The notes: generated from the sequence alone by a model not told the origin. Positions 1 to 9,284 are shown, counted from the stretch's first letter. The stretch: DNA of 64,000 nucleotides from Stappia taiwanensis (GCF_014635285.1 NZ_BMCR01000006.1:124001-188000); one strand, 5' to 3'. Made by a program: numbers and translations.

Positions 1-1796
1 GGGTCCTCGGTCAGGAAGCGCATGGCCACGTCGAAGGTTGCCCCGCCCCAGCATTCCAGCGAGAACAGTTGCGGCAGTCCGGCGGCGTAGCTCTCGGCGA
101 TGGCGGCGATGTCGAAGGTGCGCATGCGGGTGGCCAGCAGCGACTGGTGCGCATCGCGCATGGTGGTGTCGGTGATCAGAACCCGCCGTTCTGCCTTCAT
201 CCAGTCGGCGAAGCCTGCCGGGCCGAGCTCGTCCAGCAGCTGCCGGGTGCCGTGTTTCAGTGTCTCGCCATAGGCCGGCGGCACCGGCGCCGGCGCATCC
301 GCCGGCGGTCGTGGTCGGGCCTTGGTCTCCGGATGGCCGTTGACGGTTACGTCGGCGATATAGGTCAGCAGCTTGGTTGCCCGGTCGCGGCGGGTGACCT
401 GTTCGAACAGGGCCGGGGTGCTGTCGATGAAGCGGGTGGTGTAGCTGTTGGCGCGGAAATCGGCGTGGCCGATGATGTTCTCCAGGAACACCAGATTGGT
501 GGCGACGCCGCGAATGCGAAACTCGCGCAAGGCCCGGTCCATGCGCTGGGCCGCCTCCTCGGCGGTGGGGGCCCAGGCGGTCACCTTCTCCAGCAGCGGA
601 TCGTAGAAGCGGGTGATCACCGCGCCGGAATAGGCGGTGCCGCCATCGAGCCGGATGCCATAGCCGGTGGCGCCGCGATAGGCGGTGATGCGGCCATAGT
701 CGGGGATGAAATTCTGCTCCGGATCCTCGGTGGTGATCCGGCATTGCAGGGCATGGCCGTTGAGCTGCAGCTTTCCCTGGGGCGGCACGCCGGAGGCGGG
801 ATCGCCGATCATCGCCCCGGCGGCGATGCGGATCTGCGCCTTCACCAGATCGACGCCGGTCACCTCCTCGGTGACCGTGTGTTCCACCTGAATGCGCGGG
901 TTGACCTCGATGAAATAGAACGCGCCGGTGTCCGCATCCATCAGGAACTCGACGGTGCCGGCGCCGCGATAGCCGACCGTCCGGCCGATCCTCAGGCCGA
1001 AATCGCAGACCTCGGCCCGTTGTTCGGCGCTGAGATAGGGGGCGGGTGCCCGCTCCACCACCTTCTGGTGGCGCCGCTGGATCGAGCAGTCGCGCTCGAA
1101 CAGATGGACCAGATTGCCGTGGGCGTCGCCGAGGATCTGCACCTCCACATGGCGGGCGCGCTCCACCAGCTTTTCCAGATAGATCTCGTCCTTGCCGAAG
1201 GCGGCCCGGGCCTCGCGCTTGGCGGCCTCGGTCTCGCGGATCAGCGCCTCCTCGTCGCGGATGACGCGCATGCCGCGCCCGCCGCCGCCCCAGGAGGCCT
1301 TGAGCATCAGCGGATAGCCGATGGCCTCGGCCAGGCGTCGCACCTCGTTCATGTCGTCGGGCAGCGGATCGGTGGCCGGCATCACCGGCACGCCGGCCTC
1401 GATCGCCAGATTGCGGGCGGCGACCTTGTTTCCCAGGCGCCGCATGGTGTCGGGCTCGGGGCCGATGAAGATGAAGCCGGCGGCAGCGCAGGCCTCGGCG
1501 AATTCCGGGCTTTCGGAGAGGAAGCCATAGCCTGGATGAATGGCGTCGACCTCGGCCTTGCGCGCCACCCGCAGGATCTCGTCGATCGACAGATAGGCCT
1601 CGATCGGGCCGAGCTGCTCGGGAAGATGCGGACCCTTGCCGATCTGGTAGGCCTCGTCCGCCTTGAAGCGATGCAGCGCCAGTTTGTCCTGCTCGGCGTA
1701 GACCGCGACGGTGCGCATACCCAGCTCGGTCGCCGCGCGAAACACGCGGATGGCAATTTCCGAACGGTTTGCGACAAGGATCTTGCGAATGGCCAA
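1..1796 (-). CDS. pyc: Pyruvate carboxylase, N-terminal ~598 residues (cut by window edge)
   Basis: Biotin-dependent cytoplasmic enzyme that carboxylates pyruvate to oxaloacetate (anaplerosis). The minus-strand translation opens [20 protein letters not shown], the biotin carboxylase N-terminus. The last residues before the window edge read [20 protein letters not shown], a hallmark of the pyruvate carboxyltransferase domain. The visible part therefore covers the biotin carboxylase/ATP-grasp domain (about 1-450) and the start of the carboxyltransferase domain. The rest of the carboxyltransferase domain and the biotinyl domain lie outside; the full protein is usually about 1150 residues. The start is taken as TTG at 1796 because a GGAGGAG ribosome site sits 5-11 bases upstream. 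An in-frame ATG 24 bases further up would place that site inside the gene. Family assignment is secure; the TTG start is inference. Confidence 0.95.
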   Translation of the reverse strand, partial: MAIRKILVANRSEIAIRVFRAATELGMRTVAVYAEQDKLALHRFKADEAYQIGKGPHLPEQLGPIEAYLSIDEILRVARKAEVDAIHPGYGFLSESPEFAEACAAAGFIFIGPEPDTMRRLGNKVAARNLAIEAGVPVMPATDPLPDDMNEVRRLAEAIGYPLMLKASWGGGGRGMRVIRDEEALIRETEAAKREARAAFGKDEIYLEKLVERARHVEVQILGDAHGNLVHLFERDCSIQRRHQKVVERAPAPYLSAEQRAEVCDFGLRIGRTVGYRGAGTVEFLMDADTGAFYFIEVNPRIQVEHTVTEEVTGVDLVKAQIRIAAGAMIGDPASGVPPQGKLQLNGHALQCRITTEDPEQNFIPDYGRITAYRGATGYGIRLDGGTAYSGAVITRFYDPLLEKVTAWAPTAEEAAQRMDRALREFRIRGVATNLVFLENIIGHADFRANSYTTRFIDSTPALFEQVTRRDRATKLLTYIADVTVNGHPETKARPRPPADAPAPVPPAYGETLKHGTRQLLDELGPAGFADWMKAERRVLITDTTMRDAHQSLLATRMRTFDIAAIAESYAAGLPQLFSLECWGGATFDVAMRFLTED

Positions 1797-2700
1797 AGGT
1801 GCTCCTCCCTCTCCAATGGGCATTGCCTGTGGTTCTACGCGTCGTGGCCGTACAAGGAAAGCCGGATGCGGGGGGTGGAGCGGGCCGGTGCCGCGCTGGG
1901 CGGCAAGGCTGCTTCATTTTGAGACGATATGGTTAACGAGCCGAGGAGAAGGGTTGTGCCGGCAGGGGCATCGCCCGGTCCCACCATGTGGCTGGCCGGG
2001 CGCTGGCCACCAGATCTTGTGAAAACAAACCGGAAACACAGGAGGGGCAGCGATTCGGACAGGCTTTGTTTCCGCTTTCATCGCAATGCAAATCGGCCGG
2101 GCTGGAGATTTCTTGCCTGGTTCATCTTTTTTCAAGAAATAGCTCTTGCGCGGCAGGGAATCGGGCCATGCGGGAATTGGGAAGTAAATCCTTGTTCCGA
2201 TTCAGGATTTTGGCGCCCCTTTTCTATCGAGTACGAGATCTTGTGGAGAACGAATGCGGAATCTCGGCGTGTGACCGATTCGGTCCGGCTTTGTTCGGGA
2301 CTCGTTCCGTTCTCGCCGATTTCGCCTGTTCCGACGCCGAAATCCCGGCGCCATCGGCGGGAAAAGAAAGGGCGACATGGCCGCGCGGTCTGTGCTACCT
2401 AACGGGCGGTTTTCCTCCGGCTGCGGGGCCTTGCTCCGGGAGGGATGGTTCAATTTTCCGCCCGGTGACGGCGCCGTGTTCGGAACCGAGGGAGTGTAAG
2501 GCTTGGCGATGGCGGTGACCTTCAGCTCTTTGCCTTGTCCTGGCCACATGGGCAGCGCTCACTTGTGGGGCAGCGCTCATTCGTGGGGCGGCGGTCCGGC
2601 GGCTTCGCGCTGTCGCGGCGGCATTCGCCATTTTCGCGCCGATCCGGTCCGCTGACCGCATCCCGACACCGAAACAGGTCACCTCGCGTCGACAATCGCC
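1797..2700. other. Intergenic region between divergent pyc and helicase genes
   Basis: About 900 bases with no convincing gene. Open frames here lack recognisable protein features and overlap one another. The composition is less GC-rich than the flanks, as expected for a divergent control region. It contains an imperfect 19-base direct repeat at 2052-2070 and 2277-2295 (GATTCGG..., two mismatches). No terminator or RNA gene is recognised. Confidence 0.5.
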
Positions 2701-5700
2701 ATGCTTCAATCCGGATACACGCAGCTCCCGGCGGTCGCCCGCGCCCGCAACGTCACCGCCGTTCTCGGGCCGACCAACACCGGCAAGACCCATCTGGCAA
2801 TCGAGCGGATGATTGCCCAGGAAAGCGGCCTGATCGGGCTGCCGTTGCGGCTCCTGGCGCGCGAGGTTTATGGCCGCATCGTCGACCGGGTCGGCGAGGG
2901 GCAGGTGGCGCTGGTCACCGGCGAGGAAAAGATTGTGCCGCGCGAGGCCCGGTTCTGGGTTTCCACCGTCGAGGCGATGCCGCTCGACCTGAAACCGTCC
3001 TTCGTCGCCATCGATGAGGTGCAGCTCGCCGGCGATCTGGAGCGCGGGCATGTGTTCACCGACCGTATTCTCAACATGCGCGGCACCTCCGAGACCCTGC
3101 TTCTGGGCTCGGCGACGGCACGCCCGCTGCTGGAGCGTTTGCTGCCGGGGCTGAATGTGGTGACCCGGCCGCGCATGTCGGTGCTGTCCTACACCGGTCA
3201 GAAGAAGATCACCCGGCTGCCGCAGCGCTCAGCCATCGTCGCCTTCTCCTCCTCGGAGGTCTATGCCATCGCCGAGTTGATCCGGCGCCAGCATGGCGGC
3301 GCGGCGGTGGTGCTCGGCTCGCTCAGCCCGCGCACCCGCAATGCCCAGGTGGCGCTGTTCCAGAACGGGGACGTGCAGCACCTGATCGCCACCGACGCCA
3401 TCGGCATGGGGCTCAATCTCGATGTGGATCACATCGCCTTTGCCGGAGTGCGCAAGTTCGACGGCTACCAGTATCGCCGGCTGAGCCCGGCGGAGATGGG
3501 GCAGATCGCCGGCCGTGCCGGTCGGCACACAAGGGACGGCACCTTCGGCGTTACCGGCCGGGTCGATCCGTTCGAGGATGATCTGGTGGAGGATCTGGAG
3601 AGCCACCGATTCGACGCGCTCAAGGTGTTCCAGTGGCGCAGCACCCGGCTCGACTTTTCCTCCGTGGCCGCCTTGCGCCGCTCGCTCGACGAGCCGCCGC
3701 GCGAGCAGGGTCTGACGCGGGCGCTGCCCGGGGCGGATGAAACCGCCTTCGATCTGGCCGTGCGCGACGAGGCGGTCCGCCGGCTGGCCGAGGGCAAGGG
3801 CAACACGAAACTTTTGTGGGACGTGTGCCAGGTGCCGGATTACCGCAAGATCGCGCCGGCCAATCATGCGGATCTGATCGCGGGTCTGTTCGGCCATCTG
3901 ACCCGCGAAGGGGTGGTTCCGGATGACTGGTTCGCCCGCCAGGTGGCCTTTGCCGACCGGACGGATGGGGACATCGACACCCTGTCCAATCGCATGGCGC
4001 ATATCCGCACCTGGACCTTTGTTGCCAACCGCGCCGACTGGCTTTCCGATCCCGCCCATTGGCAAGGCGTCACGCGCGGCGTAGAAGACCGTTTATCGGA
4101 TGCCTTGCACGACAGACTGACACAACGGTTTGTCGACCGGCGAACGAGCGTATTGATGCGACGTCTGAGAGAGAATGCAATGCTTGAAGCGGAAATCACA
4201 TCGACAGGCGACGTGCTCGTCGAGGGACAGCATGTTGGCCAGTTGCAAGGGTTCCGCTTCGCGCCGGACGCGGCAGCGGAAGGAACCGATGGCAAGGCCC
4301 TGAGGGTCGCGGCGCAAAAGGCGCTGGCCAGCGAGATGGGGAGCCGGGCGGAAAAGCTTTCGCGCGCGCCGAACGAGGAATTCGCTCTGGCCGACGACGG
4401 CGCGCTGCGCTGGCAAGGGGAAGTGGTCGCCCGCCTGTTGCCGGGTGACACGGTGCTGGCGCCGGGGATCCTGTTCCTGTGCGACGACACGCTGGACGGT
4501 GCCGACCGGGAGAAGGTCGAGGCGCGGCTGCAGCTCTGGGTCAAGGCCCATGTGGACACGCTGGTCAAGCCGCTGCGCGATCTGGAAACGGGCGAGGGGC
4601 TCGAAGGGCTGGCCCGGGGCGTCGCCTTCCGGCTGGTGGAAAATCTCGGCATCGTCGAGCGGGCGGACATCTCCGAGGACGTGCGCCAGCTTGATCAGAC
4701 GATGCGGGCGGGCCTGCGCCGCCTTGGCGTGCGTTTCGGTGCCCATCACATTTTCGTTCCGGCCCTGCTGAAGCCGGCGCCGAGCCGGCTGATCGCCCAG
4801 CTCTGGGCGCTGAAGCATGGCGAGCCGGACATGCCGGGTCTTGCGGAGTTGCCGCAGCTTTCGGCCTCGGGACGCACCTCGATCACGGTCGATCCGGAGA
4901 TTTCCAAGGCGCTCTACAAGGTGGTGGGCTTCCGCGTTTGCGGTCCGCGCGCCGTGCGCATCGACATTCTGGAGCGGCTGGCCGATCTCATTCGCCCGCT
5001 GCTCGCCTGGAAGCCGCTCGATACGGGCGTGACCCCGCCGGAGGGCGCCGTTGCCGAAGGCGGTGGGTTCACCGTGACGGTGGCGATGACCTCCTTGCTC
5101 GGCTGTGCCGGTGAGGATTTCTCGGCGGTGCTTAAGTCGCTCGGCTACCGCAGCGAAAGCCGTGAGGTTCAGCGGCCGGTGGTTGCTGCTGCCCCCGAAG
5201 CGGTGGGCGAAGCGCCTGCGGAGACCGCGCCGGAGACGGAAAACGCTGGCGAGGTGGCCCCGGCCCCGGTCGAGACGGATACGGCCCCCGCACCGGAGGC
5301 GGAAGCTGCGCGGGTCGGCGAGCCCGAGGCCGTTGCCGTTGCTGAGGCCTCAAGCGCAGAGATGACCGCCGAGGCGCCCGCCGCTGAAGCGGTCGCGTCC
5401 AACGCGGAAAACACGGAGCCGGCGCCGGCCGAGCCGGAAGCGGCCGAGGCTGCGCCTGCGGAAAGCGCGGACGAGGCTGCCCCGTCGGTGGTGATGGAAA
5501 CGGTGACCATCGAGGTCTGGCGGCCGGGTCGGCGCGAACGGCGCGGGCGTGGTGGCGATGAGGCGGCGGCAGGTCGGCGTGAGGGCCGGCGCGGCGGCCG
5601 CGGGCGTGCCGGTGAGGGCGCGGCGGATCGTCGCCCCGGTGGCAAGCCGAAGGGCAAGGGGCGCCCCTTCGCGGATGGCGGCAAGCGGCGCGATGGTGCT

Positions 5701-5835
5701 GGCGGCGGCAAGCCGGGGGCGTCGTACAAATCGGCTCCGGCCCCGCGCAAACAGGCGCTCGATCCCGATTCGCCCTTTGCCAAGCTGGCGGCGCTGAAGG
5801 CGGATCTGGAGAAGAAGCCCCGCGACAAGAGCTGA
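2701..5835 (+). CDS. Suv3-like superfamily 2 RNA helicase with disordered Ala/Glu- and Arg/Gly-rich tail
   Basis: ATP-dependent helicase related to the mitochondrial Suv3 RNA helicase, which works with a 3'-5' exoribonuclease in RNA turnover. The Walker A motif GPTNTGKT is at residues 23-30 and motif II DEVQ at 105-108. GSATAR (motif III) follows, and the C-terminal RecA-like domain carries ATDAIGMGLNLDVDHI and QIAGRAGR (motif VI). After about residue 820 the 1044-residue protein becomes low complexity. First comes an Ala/Glu/Pro-rich acidic stretch, then an Arg/Gly-rich basic stretch (about 945-1010) rich in GRR and RGG-like groups, which often bind RNA. An S4 RNA-binding protein follows 42 bases downstream, so the two are probably co-transcribed. 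The start is the first ATG before Walker A; no strong ribosome site is visible. RNA as substrate is inferred from the family. Confidence 0.9.
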   Translation: MLQSGYTQLPAVARARNVTAVLGPTNTGKTHLAIERMIAQESGLIGLPLRLLAREVYGRIVDRVGEGQVALVTGEEKIVPREARFWVSTVEAMPLDLKPSFVAIDEVQLAGDLERGHVFTDRILNMRGTSETLLLGSATARPLLERLLPGLNVVTRPRMSVLSYTGQKKITRLPQRSAIVAFSSSEVYAIAELIRRQHGGAAVVLGSLSPRTRNAQVALFQNGDVQHLIATDAIGMGLNLDVDHIAFAGVRKFDGYQYRRLSPAEMGQIAGRAGRHTRDGTFGVTGRVDPFEDDLVEDLESHRFDALKVFQWRSTRLDFSSVAALRRSLDEPPREQGLTRALPGADETAFDLAVRDEAVRRLAEGKGNTKLLWDVCQVPDYRKIAPANHADLIAGLFGHLTREGVVPDDWFARQVAFADRTDGDIDTLSNRMAHIRTWTFVANRADWLSDPAHWQGVTRGVEDRLSDALHDRLTQRFVDRRTSVLMRRLRENAMLEAEITSTGDVLVEGQHVGQLQGFRFAPDAAAEGTDGKALRVAAQKALASEMGSRAEKLSRAPNEEFALADDGALRWQGEVVARLLPGDTVLAPGILFLCDDTLDGADREKVEARLQLWVKAHVDTLVKPLRDLETGEGLEGLARGVAFRLVENLGIVERADISEDVRQLDQTMRAGLRRLGVRFGAHHIFVPALLKPAPSRLIAQLWALKHGEPDMPGLAELPQLSASGRTSITVDPEISKALYKVVGFRVCGPRAVRIDILERLADLIRPLLAWKPLDTGVTPPEGAVAEGGGFTVTVAMTSLLGCAGEDFSAVLKSLGYRSESREVQRPVVAAAPEAVGEAPAETAPETENAGEVAPAPVETDTAPAPEAEAARVGEPEAVAVAEASSAEMTAEAPAAEAVASNAENTEPAPAEPEAAEAAPAESADEAAPSVVMETVTIEVWRPGRRERRGRGGDEAAAGRREGRRGGRGRAGEGAADRRPGGKPKGKGRPFADGGKRRDGAGGGKPGASYKSAPAPRKQALDPDSPFAKLAALKADLEKKPRDKS

Positions 5836-5877
5836 GGCGGGCTGGCCGGGCGCCGGACTTCGGCGGACGATAGGCGC

Positions 5878-6354
5878 ATGAGCGACGACGAAGGAAAGCC
5901 GGGGACCCTGCCGGACGCGGTTCAGCGGATCGACAAATGGCTGTGGTATGCGCGGGTGGTGAAGTCGCGCAGCCTGGCGCAGAAGCTCGTCAGCGGCGGC
6001 CATGTCCGGCTGAACCGGGACAAGGTGAGCGCGCCGGCTAAGCCGGTGCGGCCGGGGGATGTGCTGACCATTGCCGTGGCGCGCCGGGTGCTGGTGCTGA
6101 AGGTGCTGGCGCCGGGCGAGCGGCGCGGACCTGCGCCGGAGGCGCGGCGTCTCTATGAGGATCTGACCCCGGCGCCGCAAGGCGATCCCGCCTCGGGCGC
6201 GGCTGCGTCGCCGGAGGGCAAGGCGGCCGGGGATGTTCGCCCTGGCGCGCGGATGGCGGGGCCGGAGCGGCGGGATCCGGGCAGCGGTCGGCCGACCAAG
6301 CGGGCGCGGCGGCAGATGGATCGCCTGCGCGGCGGCGGCCTCGATGGGGGATGA
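5878..6354 (+). CDS. S4-domain RNA-binding protein (Hsp15/HslR family)
   Basis: Small basic protein of 158 residues. An S4 domain spans about residues 17-77, starting IDKWLWYARVVKSRSLAQKL and including SGGHVRLN and KPVRPGDVLTI. In E. coli the relative Hsp15 binds stalled 50S subunits carrying nascent chains. The C-terminal half (about 90-158) is low complexity, basic and Gly/Arg/Pro-rich, unlike short HslR, and may be an RNA-binding extension. It directly follows the Suv3-like helicase, a pairing seen in other alphaproteobacteria as far as I recall. A role in ribosome or RNA quality control is inference from family and context. Confidence 0.88.
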   Translation: MSDDEGKPGTLPDAVQRIDKWLWYARVVKSRSLAQKLVSGGHVRLNRDKVSAPAKPVRPGDVLTIAVARRVLVLKVLAPGERRGPAPEARRLYEDLTPAPQGDPASGAAASPEGKAAGDVRPGARMAGPERRDPGSGRPTKRARRQMDRLRGGGLDGG

Positions 6355-6619
6355 CCGGCGGGCCTGATCCCGGGTGCTGATCGGGCATGGGTCCCAAGTG
6401 GAGCGGAGCTGGCAGGAAAATCTTCTCCTGCCGCTACCATATGCAGCAATTTCCGAACTTGAAGGTCACCGGCAAACCCGTTAGGCAGTCTTCAAGAGGA
6501 GATCAGTGCCCTCGGGTTCCCGGCCTTGCGGTGGTGACGGCGGATCCTTCAGGCGATGCGAATGCGGCGCTGGCGCGGGGAGGGGCCTCCCCGGACGGCG
6601 GTCCGATGAAAGGATTACG

Positions 6620-6958
6620 ATGACCTATATCGTCACGGACAATTGCATCAAGTGCAAGTACACGGACTGCGTGGAAGTGTGCCCGGTGGATTGTTTCTAT
6701 GAAGGCGAGAACATGCTCGTCATTCATCCTGACGAATGCATCGACTGCGGCGTCTGCGAACCGGAATGCCCGGCCGATGCGATCAAGCCCGATACCGAGC
6801 CGGGTCTTGAGAAGTGGCTGGAGATCAACACCGAATACGCGACCAAATGGCCGAATATCACGGCCAAGAAGGAGCCCATGCCGGAGGCGGATGCCATGGA
6901 CGGGCAGCCCGGCAAGTTCGAGAAGTTCTTCTCGGCGGAGCCCGGCGCGGGCGATTGA
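6620..6958 (+). CDS. fdxA: 7Fe ferredoxin FdxA (3Fe-4S and 4Fe-4S)
   Basis: Electron carrier of 112 residues. The cysteine pattern matches Azotobacter-type FdI: C9, C17 and C50 for the 3Fe-4S cluster, and C21, C40, C43 and C46 for the 4Fe-4S cluster. Extra cysteines C12 and C25 are at the positions where free cysteines occur in that family. The N-terminus [20 protein letters not shown] is nearly invariant in proteobacterial FdxA. The start ATG at 6620 has an AAAGGA site just upstream. A strong hairpin follows the stop, so it is probably transcribed alone or ends an upstream transcript. The redox partner is not evident from the window. Confidence 0.97.
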   Translation: MTYIVTDNCIKCKYTDCVEVCPVDCFYEGENMLVIHPDECIDCGVCEPECPADAIKPDTEPGLEKWLEINTEYATKWPNITAKKEPMPEADAMDGQPGKFEKFFSAEPGAGD

Positions 6959-6980
6959 CGCCGGAACGGCGGCGTTTTAC

Positions 6981-7018
6981 GGGGCGTGGCAGCCAGGGTC
7001 TTCCCCGGCTCACGCCCC
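6981..7018 (+). terminator. Hairpin terminator after fdxA
   Basis: Nested inverted repeat: GGGGCGTG (6981-6988) pairs with CACGCCCC (7011-7018). Inside it AGCC pairs with GGCT, and GGG with CCC around a TCTT loop. A T-rich but interrupted tract follows (7020-7036). It lies 22 bases after the fdxA stop. Confidence 0.7.
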
Positions 7019-7034
7019 TGTTTGCGTTCGTATT

Positions 7035-7062
7035 TTGAAATCCACAGTTTTTGTGATAGTAT
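7035..7062 (+). promoter_or_regulatory. Candidate sigma-70-type promoter for carD
   Basis: TTGAAA at 7035-7040 and TAGTAT at 7057-7062 are separated by 16 bases, close to the housekeeping consensus. They sit in an AT-rich patch of an otherwise GC-rich region. The position is about 275 bases upstream of the carD start, leaving a long leader. Assignment is by eye only. Confidence 0.4.
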
Positions 7063-7093
7063 TCTTACATAGCTGATGTGAAGCCTGTCTCCT

Positions 7094-7115
7094 CCTCCGG
7101 ATGGAGGTTTTTTTT
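7094..7115 (+). terminator. Short hairpin plus T8 in the carD leader (possible attenuator)
   Basis: CCTCC (7094-7098), loop GGAT, GGAGG (7103-7107), then eight T (7108-7115). The stem is only five base pairs, but the T tract is uninterrupted. It lies roughly 30 bases after the candidate promoter and over 200 bases before carD. It could end a short transcript, act as a leader attenuator, or back up the fdxA terminator. Confidence 0.45.
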
Positions 7116-7337
7116 ATGGCCGCAATTCTGTTTCGGCGTTCCGGCGTGGAAAAGCGGTTTCCTTCCTGACCAATTCGGGATGGGCATGTTCGGTCGGCTG
7201 ATCAGCGAATAGCGGGCGTTTGCGACGCTGGGAAACCAGAGACCGGCGAGCGCGCGCATCTCCGTAAGGCGGGGCGAAGTCGATGGTCGCCCCTTTCGGC
7301 CTCAATGGCCGCAACTGCGCAGGAGTAGCAAGAGCGT

Positions 7338-7919
7338 ATGGCGACAACTGTAAAGAAGACCGCGCAGAGACAGGGTTTCAAGACGGGCGAGCATATCGTC
7401 TATCCGGCGCATGGGGTTGGACAGATCACCGCAATCGAAGAGCAGAATGTCGCAGGCTACGCCCTGGAACTGCTGGTGATCAATTTCGAACAGGACAAGA
7501 TGACGCTGCGGGTGCCGGTCGCCAAGATCGCCTCCGTTGGCATGCGCAAGCTGTCGGATGCGGCGGCGGTCAAGAAGTCGTTGGAGACCGTTCGTGGCCG
7601 GCCGCGCATCAAGCGCACCATGTGGAGCCGCCGCGCGCAGGAGTATGAGGCCAAGATCAACTCCGGCGACCTGATCGCCATCGCCGAGGTGGTGCGCGAC
7701 CTGTATCGCTCGGACAGCCAGCCGGAGCAGTCCTATTCCGAACGTCAGCTTTATGAAGCGGCGCTCGATCGGATGTCGCGGGAGATCGCGGCGGTCAACA
7801 AGAGCTCGGAAACCGAAGCCATTCGGCAGATCGAGCAGAACCTGGCCAAGTCCGCCGGGCGCAAGCCCGCAGCCGAGGCAGAAGGCGAGGGCGAGGGCGC
7901 ACAGGAAGAAGCCGCCTGA
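7338..7919 (+). CDS. carD: CarD/CdnL-family RNA polymerase-binding transcription regulator
   Basis: 193-residue regulator whose N-terminal RNA-polymerase-interacting domain (about 15-75) reads TGEHIVYPAHGVGQITAIEE. The helical C-terminal domain includes RGRPRIKRTMWSRRAQEYEAKI. CarD/CdnL proteins bind the polymerase beta subunit and stabilise open complexes at promoters, notably rRNA promoters. The last 20 or so residues are Ala/Glu/Gly-rich and probably disordered. An AGGAGT-type site lies upstream of the ATG. A strong terminator directly follows. The downstream neighbour is the heat-shock sigma factor, so two transcription-initiation factors sit side by side. Confidence 0.95.
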   Translation: MATTVKKTAQRQGFKTGEHIVYPAHGVGQITAIEEQNVAGYALELLVINFEQDKMTLRVPVAKIASVGMRKLSDAAAVKKSLETVRGRPRIKRTMWSRRAQEYEAKINSGDLIAIAEVVRDLYRSDSQPEQSYSERQLYEAALDRMSREIAAVNKSSETEAIRQIEQNLAKSAGRKPAAEAEGEGEGAQEEAA

Positions 7920-7942
7920 TCTTTCGGTTTCGTGCGTTTTTG

Positions 7943-7974
7943 AAAAAGCCCGGCCGTCGCGCCGGGCTTTTTTT
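7943..7974 (+). terminator. Rho-independent terminator after carD
   Basis: AAAAAGCCCGG (7943-7953) and CCGGGCTTTTTT (7961 onward) flank a short loop and run into a seven-T tract. It begins 23 bases after the carD stop. This is a textbook intrinsic terminator. Confidence 0.92.
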
Positions 7975-8334
7975 CTAGGGTCTGGGCCCTGGGCAGAGGG
8001 CGAGCAAAAATGATGATGTTCCGCCCCGCGATCAGGAAACCTTATGGTCGCACACGATAACTTGTATTGGTTCTGATCGGGCCTTGGGCGCATTGTGGGG
8101 GTAACGAGTTGATCCGGTTGCCGTGGCGCCTGCTGGTGCCGCCCGTGTTTCAGGAGGCCTCCCTCTCCTGAAACGGCGGCTTTCTGCCTCGGAGCCGGAT
8201 CCGGGCGGCGCGTTCCGACGCGGCCGCCACACGGTGGTGTGCTTGCTCAAAGAGCTGGGTGAACCGGACTGCGGTGAACCGAAGGGCGGGCCGCCACGTA
8301 GACTGGCCGAGCGCAACGCGCGGAGGAACCCATC
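7975..8334. other. rpoH upstream region
   Basis: About 360 bases between the carD terminator and rpoH without a credible gene. It presumably holds the rpoH promoter, which I cannot place confidently. The one clear structure is the perfect inverted repeat at 8147-8174, listed separately. Confidence 0.5.
8147..8174 (+). repeat. Perfect 10-bp inverted repeat upstream of rpoH
   Basis: GTTTCAGGAG (8147-8156) and CTCCTGAAAC (8165-8174) are exact reverse complements around an 8-base loop, GCCTCCCT. It ends 160 bases before the rpoH start and has no T tract. It could be an operator, or an RNA hairpin in the rpoH leader if transcription starts upstream. Confidence 0.6.
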
Positions 8335-9204
8335 ATGAGCTACCTCTCAGGTGACCGTCGGCAACTGGTTCGGGCAGCGATGAACGCGCCCTATCTGAGC
8401 CGCGAGGAAGAGCACGAACTGGCGCTGAAATGGCGCTACGAGGACGATCAGGCCGCGCTTGACCGGCTGAGCCTGGCGCATATGCGGTTGGTGATCGCTG
8501 TTGCCGCCAAGTATCGCAACTTCGGCCTGTCGATGGCTGACCTCATCCAGGAAGGGCATATCGGTCTGCTGGAAGCCGCCTCGCGGTTCGAACCGGAGCG
8601 GGAGGTGCGCTTTTCCACCTACGCCACCTGGTGGATCCGCGCCTCGATCCAGGACTATATCCTGCGCAACTGGTCGATCGTGCGCGGGGGCACGTCCTCG
8701 ACGCAAAAGGCGTTGTTCTTCAACCTGCGCCGCCTGCGGGCGAAGCTGACCAGCGGCACCACCCAGATCACGGAAACGGAACTGGTTTCCAAGATCGCCG
8801 ACGTGATGGGGGTTAAGCCGGCGGATGTGGCGACCATGAGCGCGCGTCTTTCCGGTCCGGATACCTCGCTGAACGCGCCGGTGTCGGAAAGCGACGGACC
8901 AGGCACCGACCGGCAGGACTTCCTTGTGTCGGACGAACCGCTTCCGGAAGAAACCGTGGGCGCGGTGATCGACACCGAACGGCGTTCCCGCTGGCTGGAG
9001 AGCGCGCTCGGCGTGTTGAGCGAACGAGAGCTCAGGATCGTGCGCGAGCGCCGGCTCACCGAGGATGGGGCGACGCTGGAGGCGCTGGGGCAGAAGCTCG
9101 GCATTTCCAAGGAGCGCGTGCGGCAGATCGAAAGTCGGGCGCTGGAGAAGCTGCGCGAGGCCCTGCTCAAGGTGCAGCCGGACAAGCTGTCCTATTGCGG
9201 CTGA
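8335..9204 (+). CDS. rpoH: Alternative sigma factor RpoH (sigma-32 family, RpoH2-like)
   Basis: 289-residue sigma-70-family factor that directs RNA polymerase to heat-shock or stress promoters. Region 2 is clear: IQEGHIGLLEAASRFEP near residue 71 and VRFSTYATWWIRASIQDYIL at 91-110 (regions 2.3/2.4). The RpoH box is present as QKALFFNLRR (124-133). The region 4.2 helix-turn-helix LGISKERVRQIESRALEKLR lies near the C-terminus. No region 1.1 is present, as expected. The neighbourhood helicase-S4-fdxA-carD matches the rpoH2 locus I recall from rhizobia, where the second RpoH serves oxidative or singlet-oxygen stress. The paralogue number is inference from context. Confidence 0.95.
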   Translation: MSYLSGDRRQLVRAAMNAPYLSREEEHELALKWRYEDDQAALDRLSLAHMRLVIAVAAKYRNFGLSMADLIQEGHIGLLEAASRFEPEREVRFSTYATWWIRASIQDYILRNWSIVRGGTSSTQKALFFNLRRLRAKLTSGTTQITETELVSKIADVMGVKPADVATMSARLSGPDTSLNAPVSESDGPGTDRQDFLVSDEPLPEETVGAVIDTERRSRWLESALGVLSERELRIVRERRLTEDGATLEALGQKLGISKERVRQIESRALEKLREALLKVQPDKLSYCG

Positions 9205-9284
9205 CCGCCTTCAGACGGTAGCGGTGCGCCGGTATGGACGTGATGATTGTTCGGGTGCGGGGGAGGGCTCTCGCGCCTGAAAAA

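Noticed and set aside
69-1922. Long plus-strand open frame of 617 codons opposite pyc
   Set aside because: It is the antisense shadow of pyruvate carboxylase. Its translation has no family features, while the minus strand gives an unmistakable enzyme.
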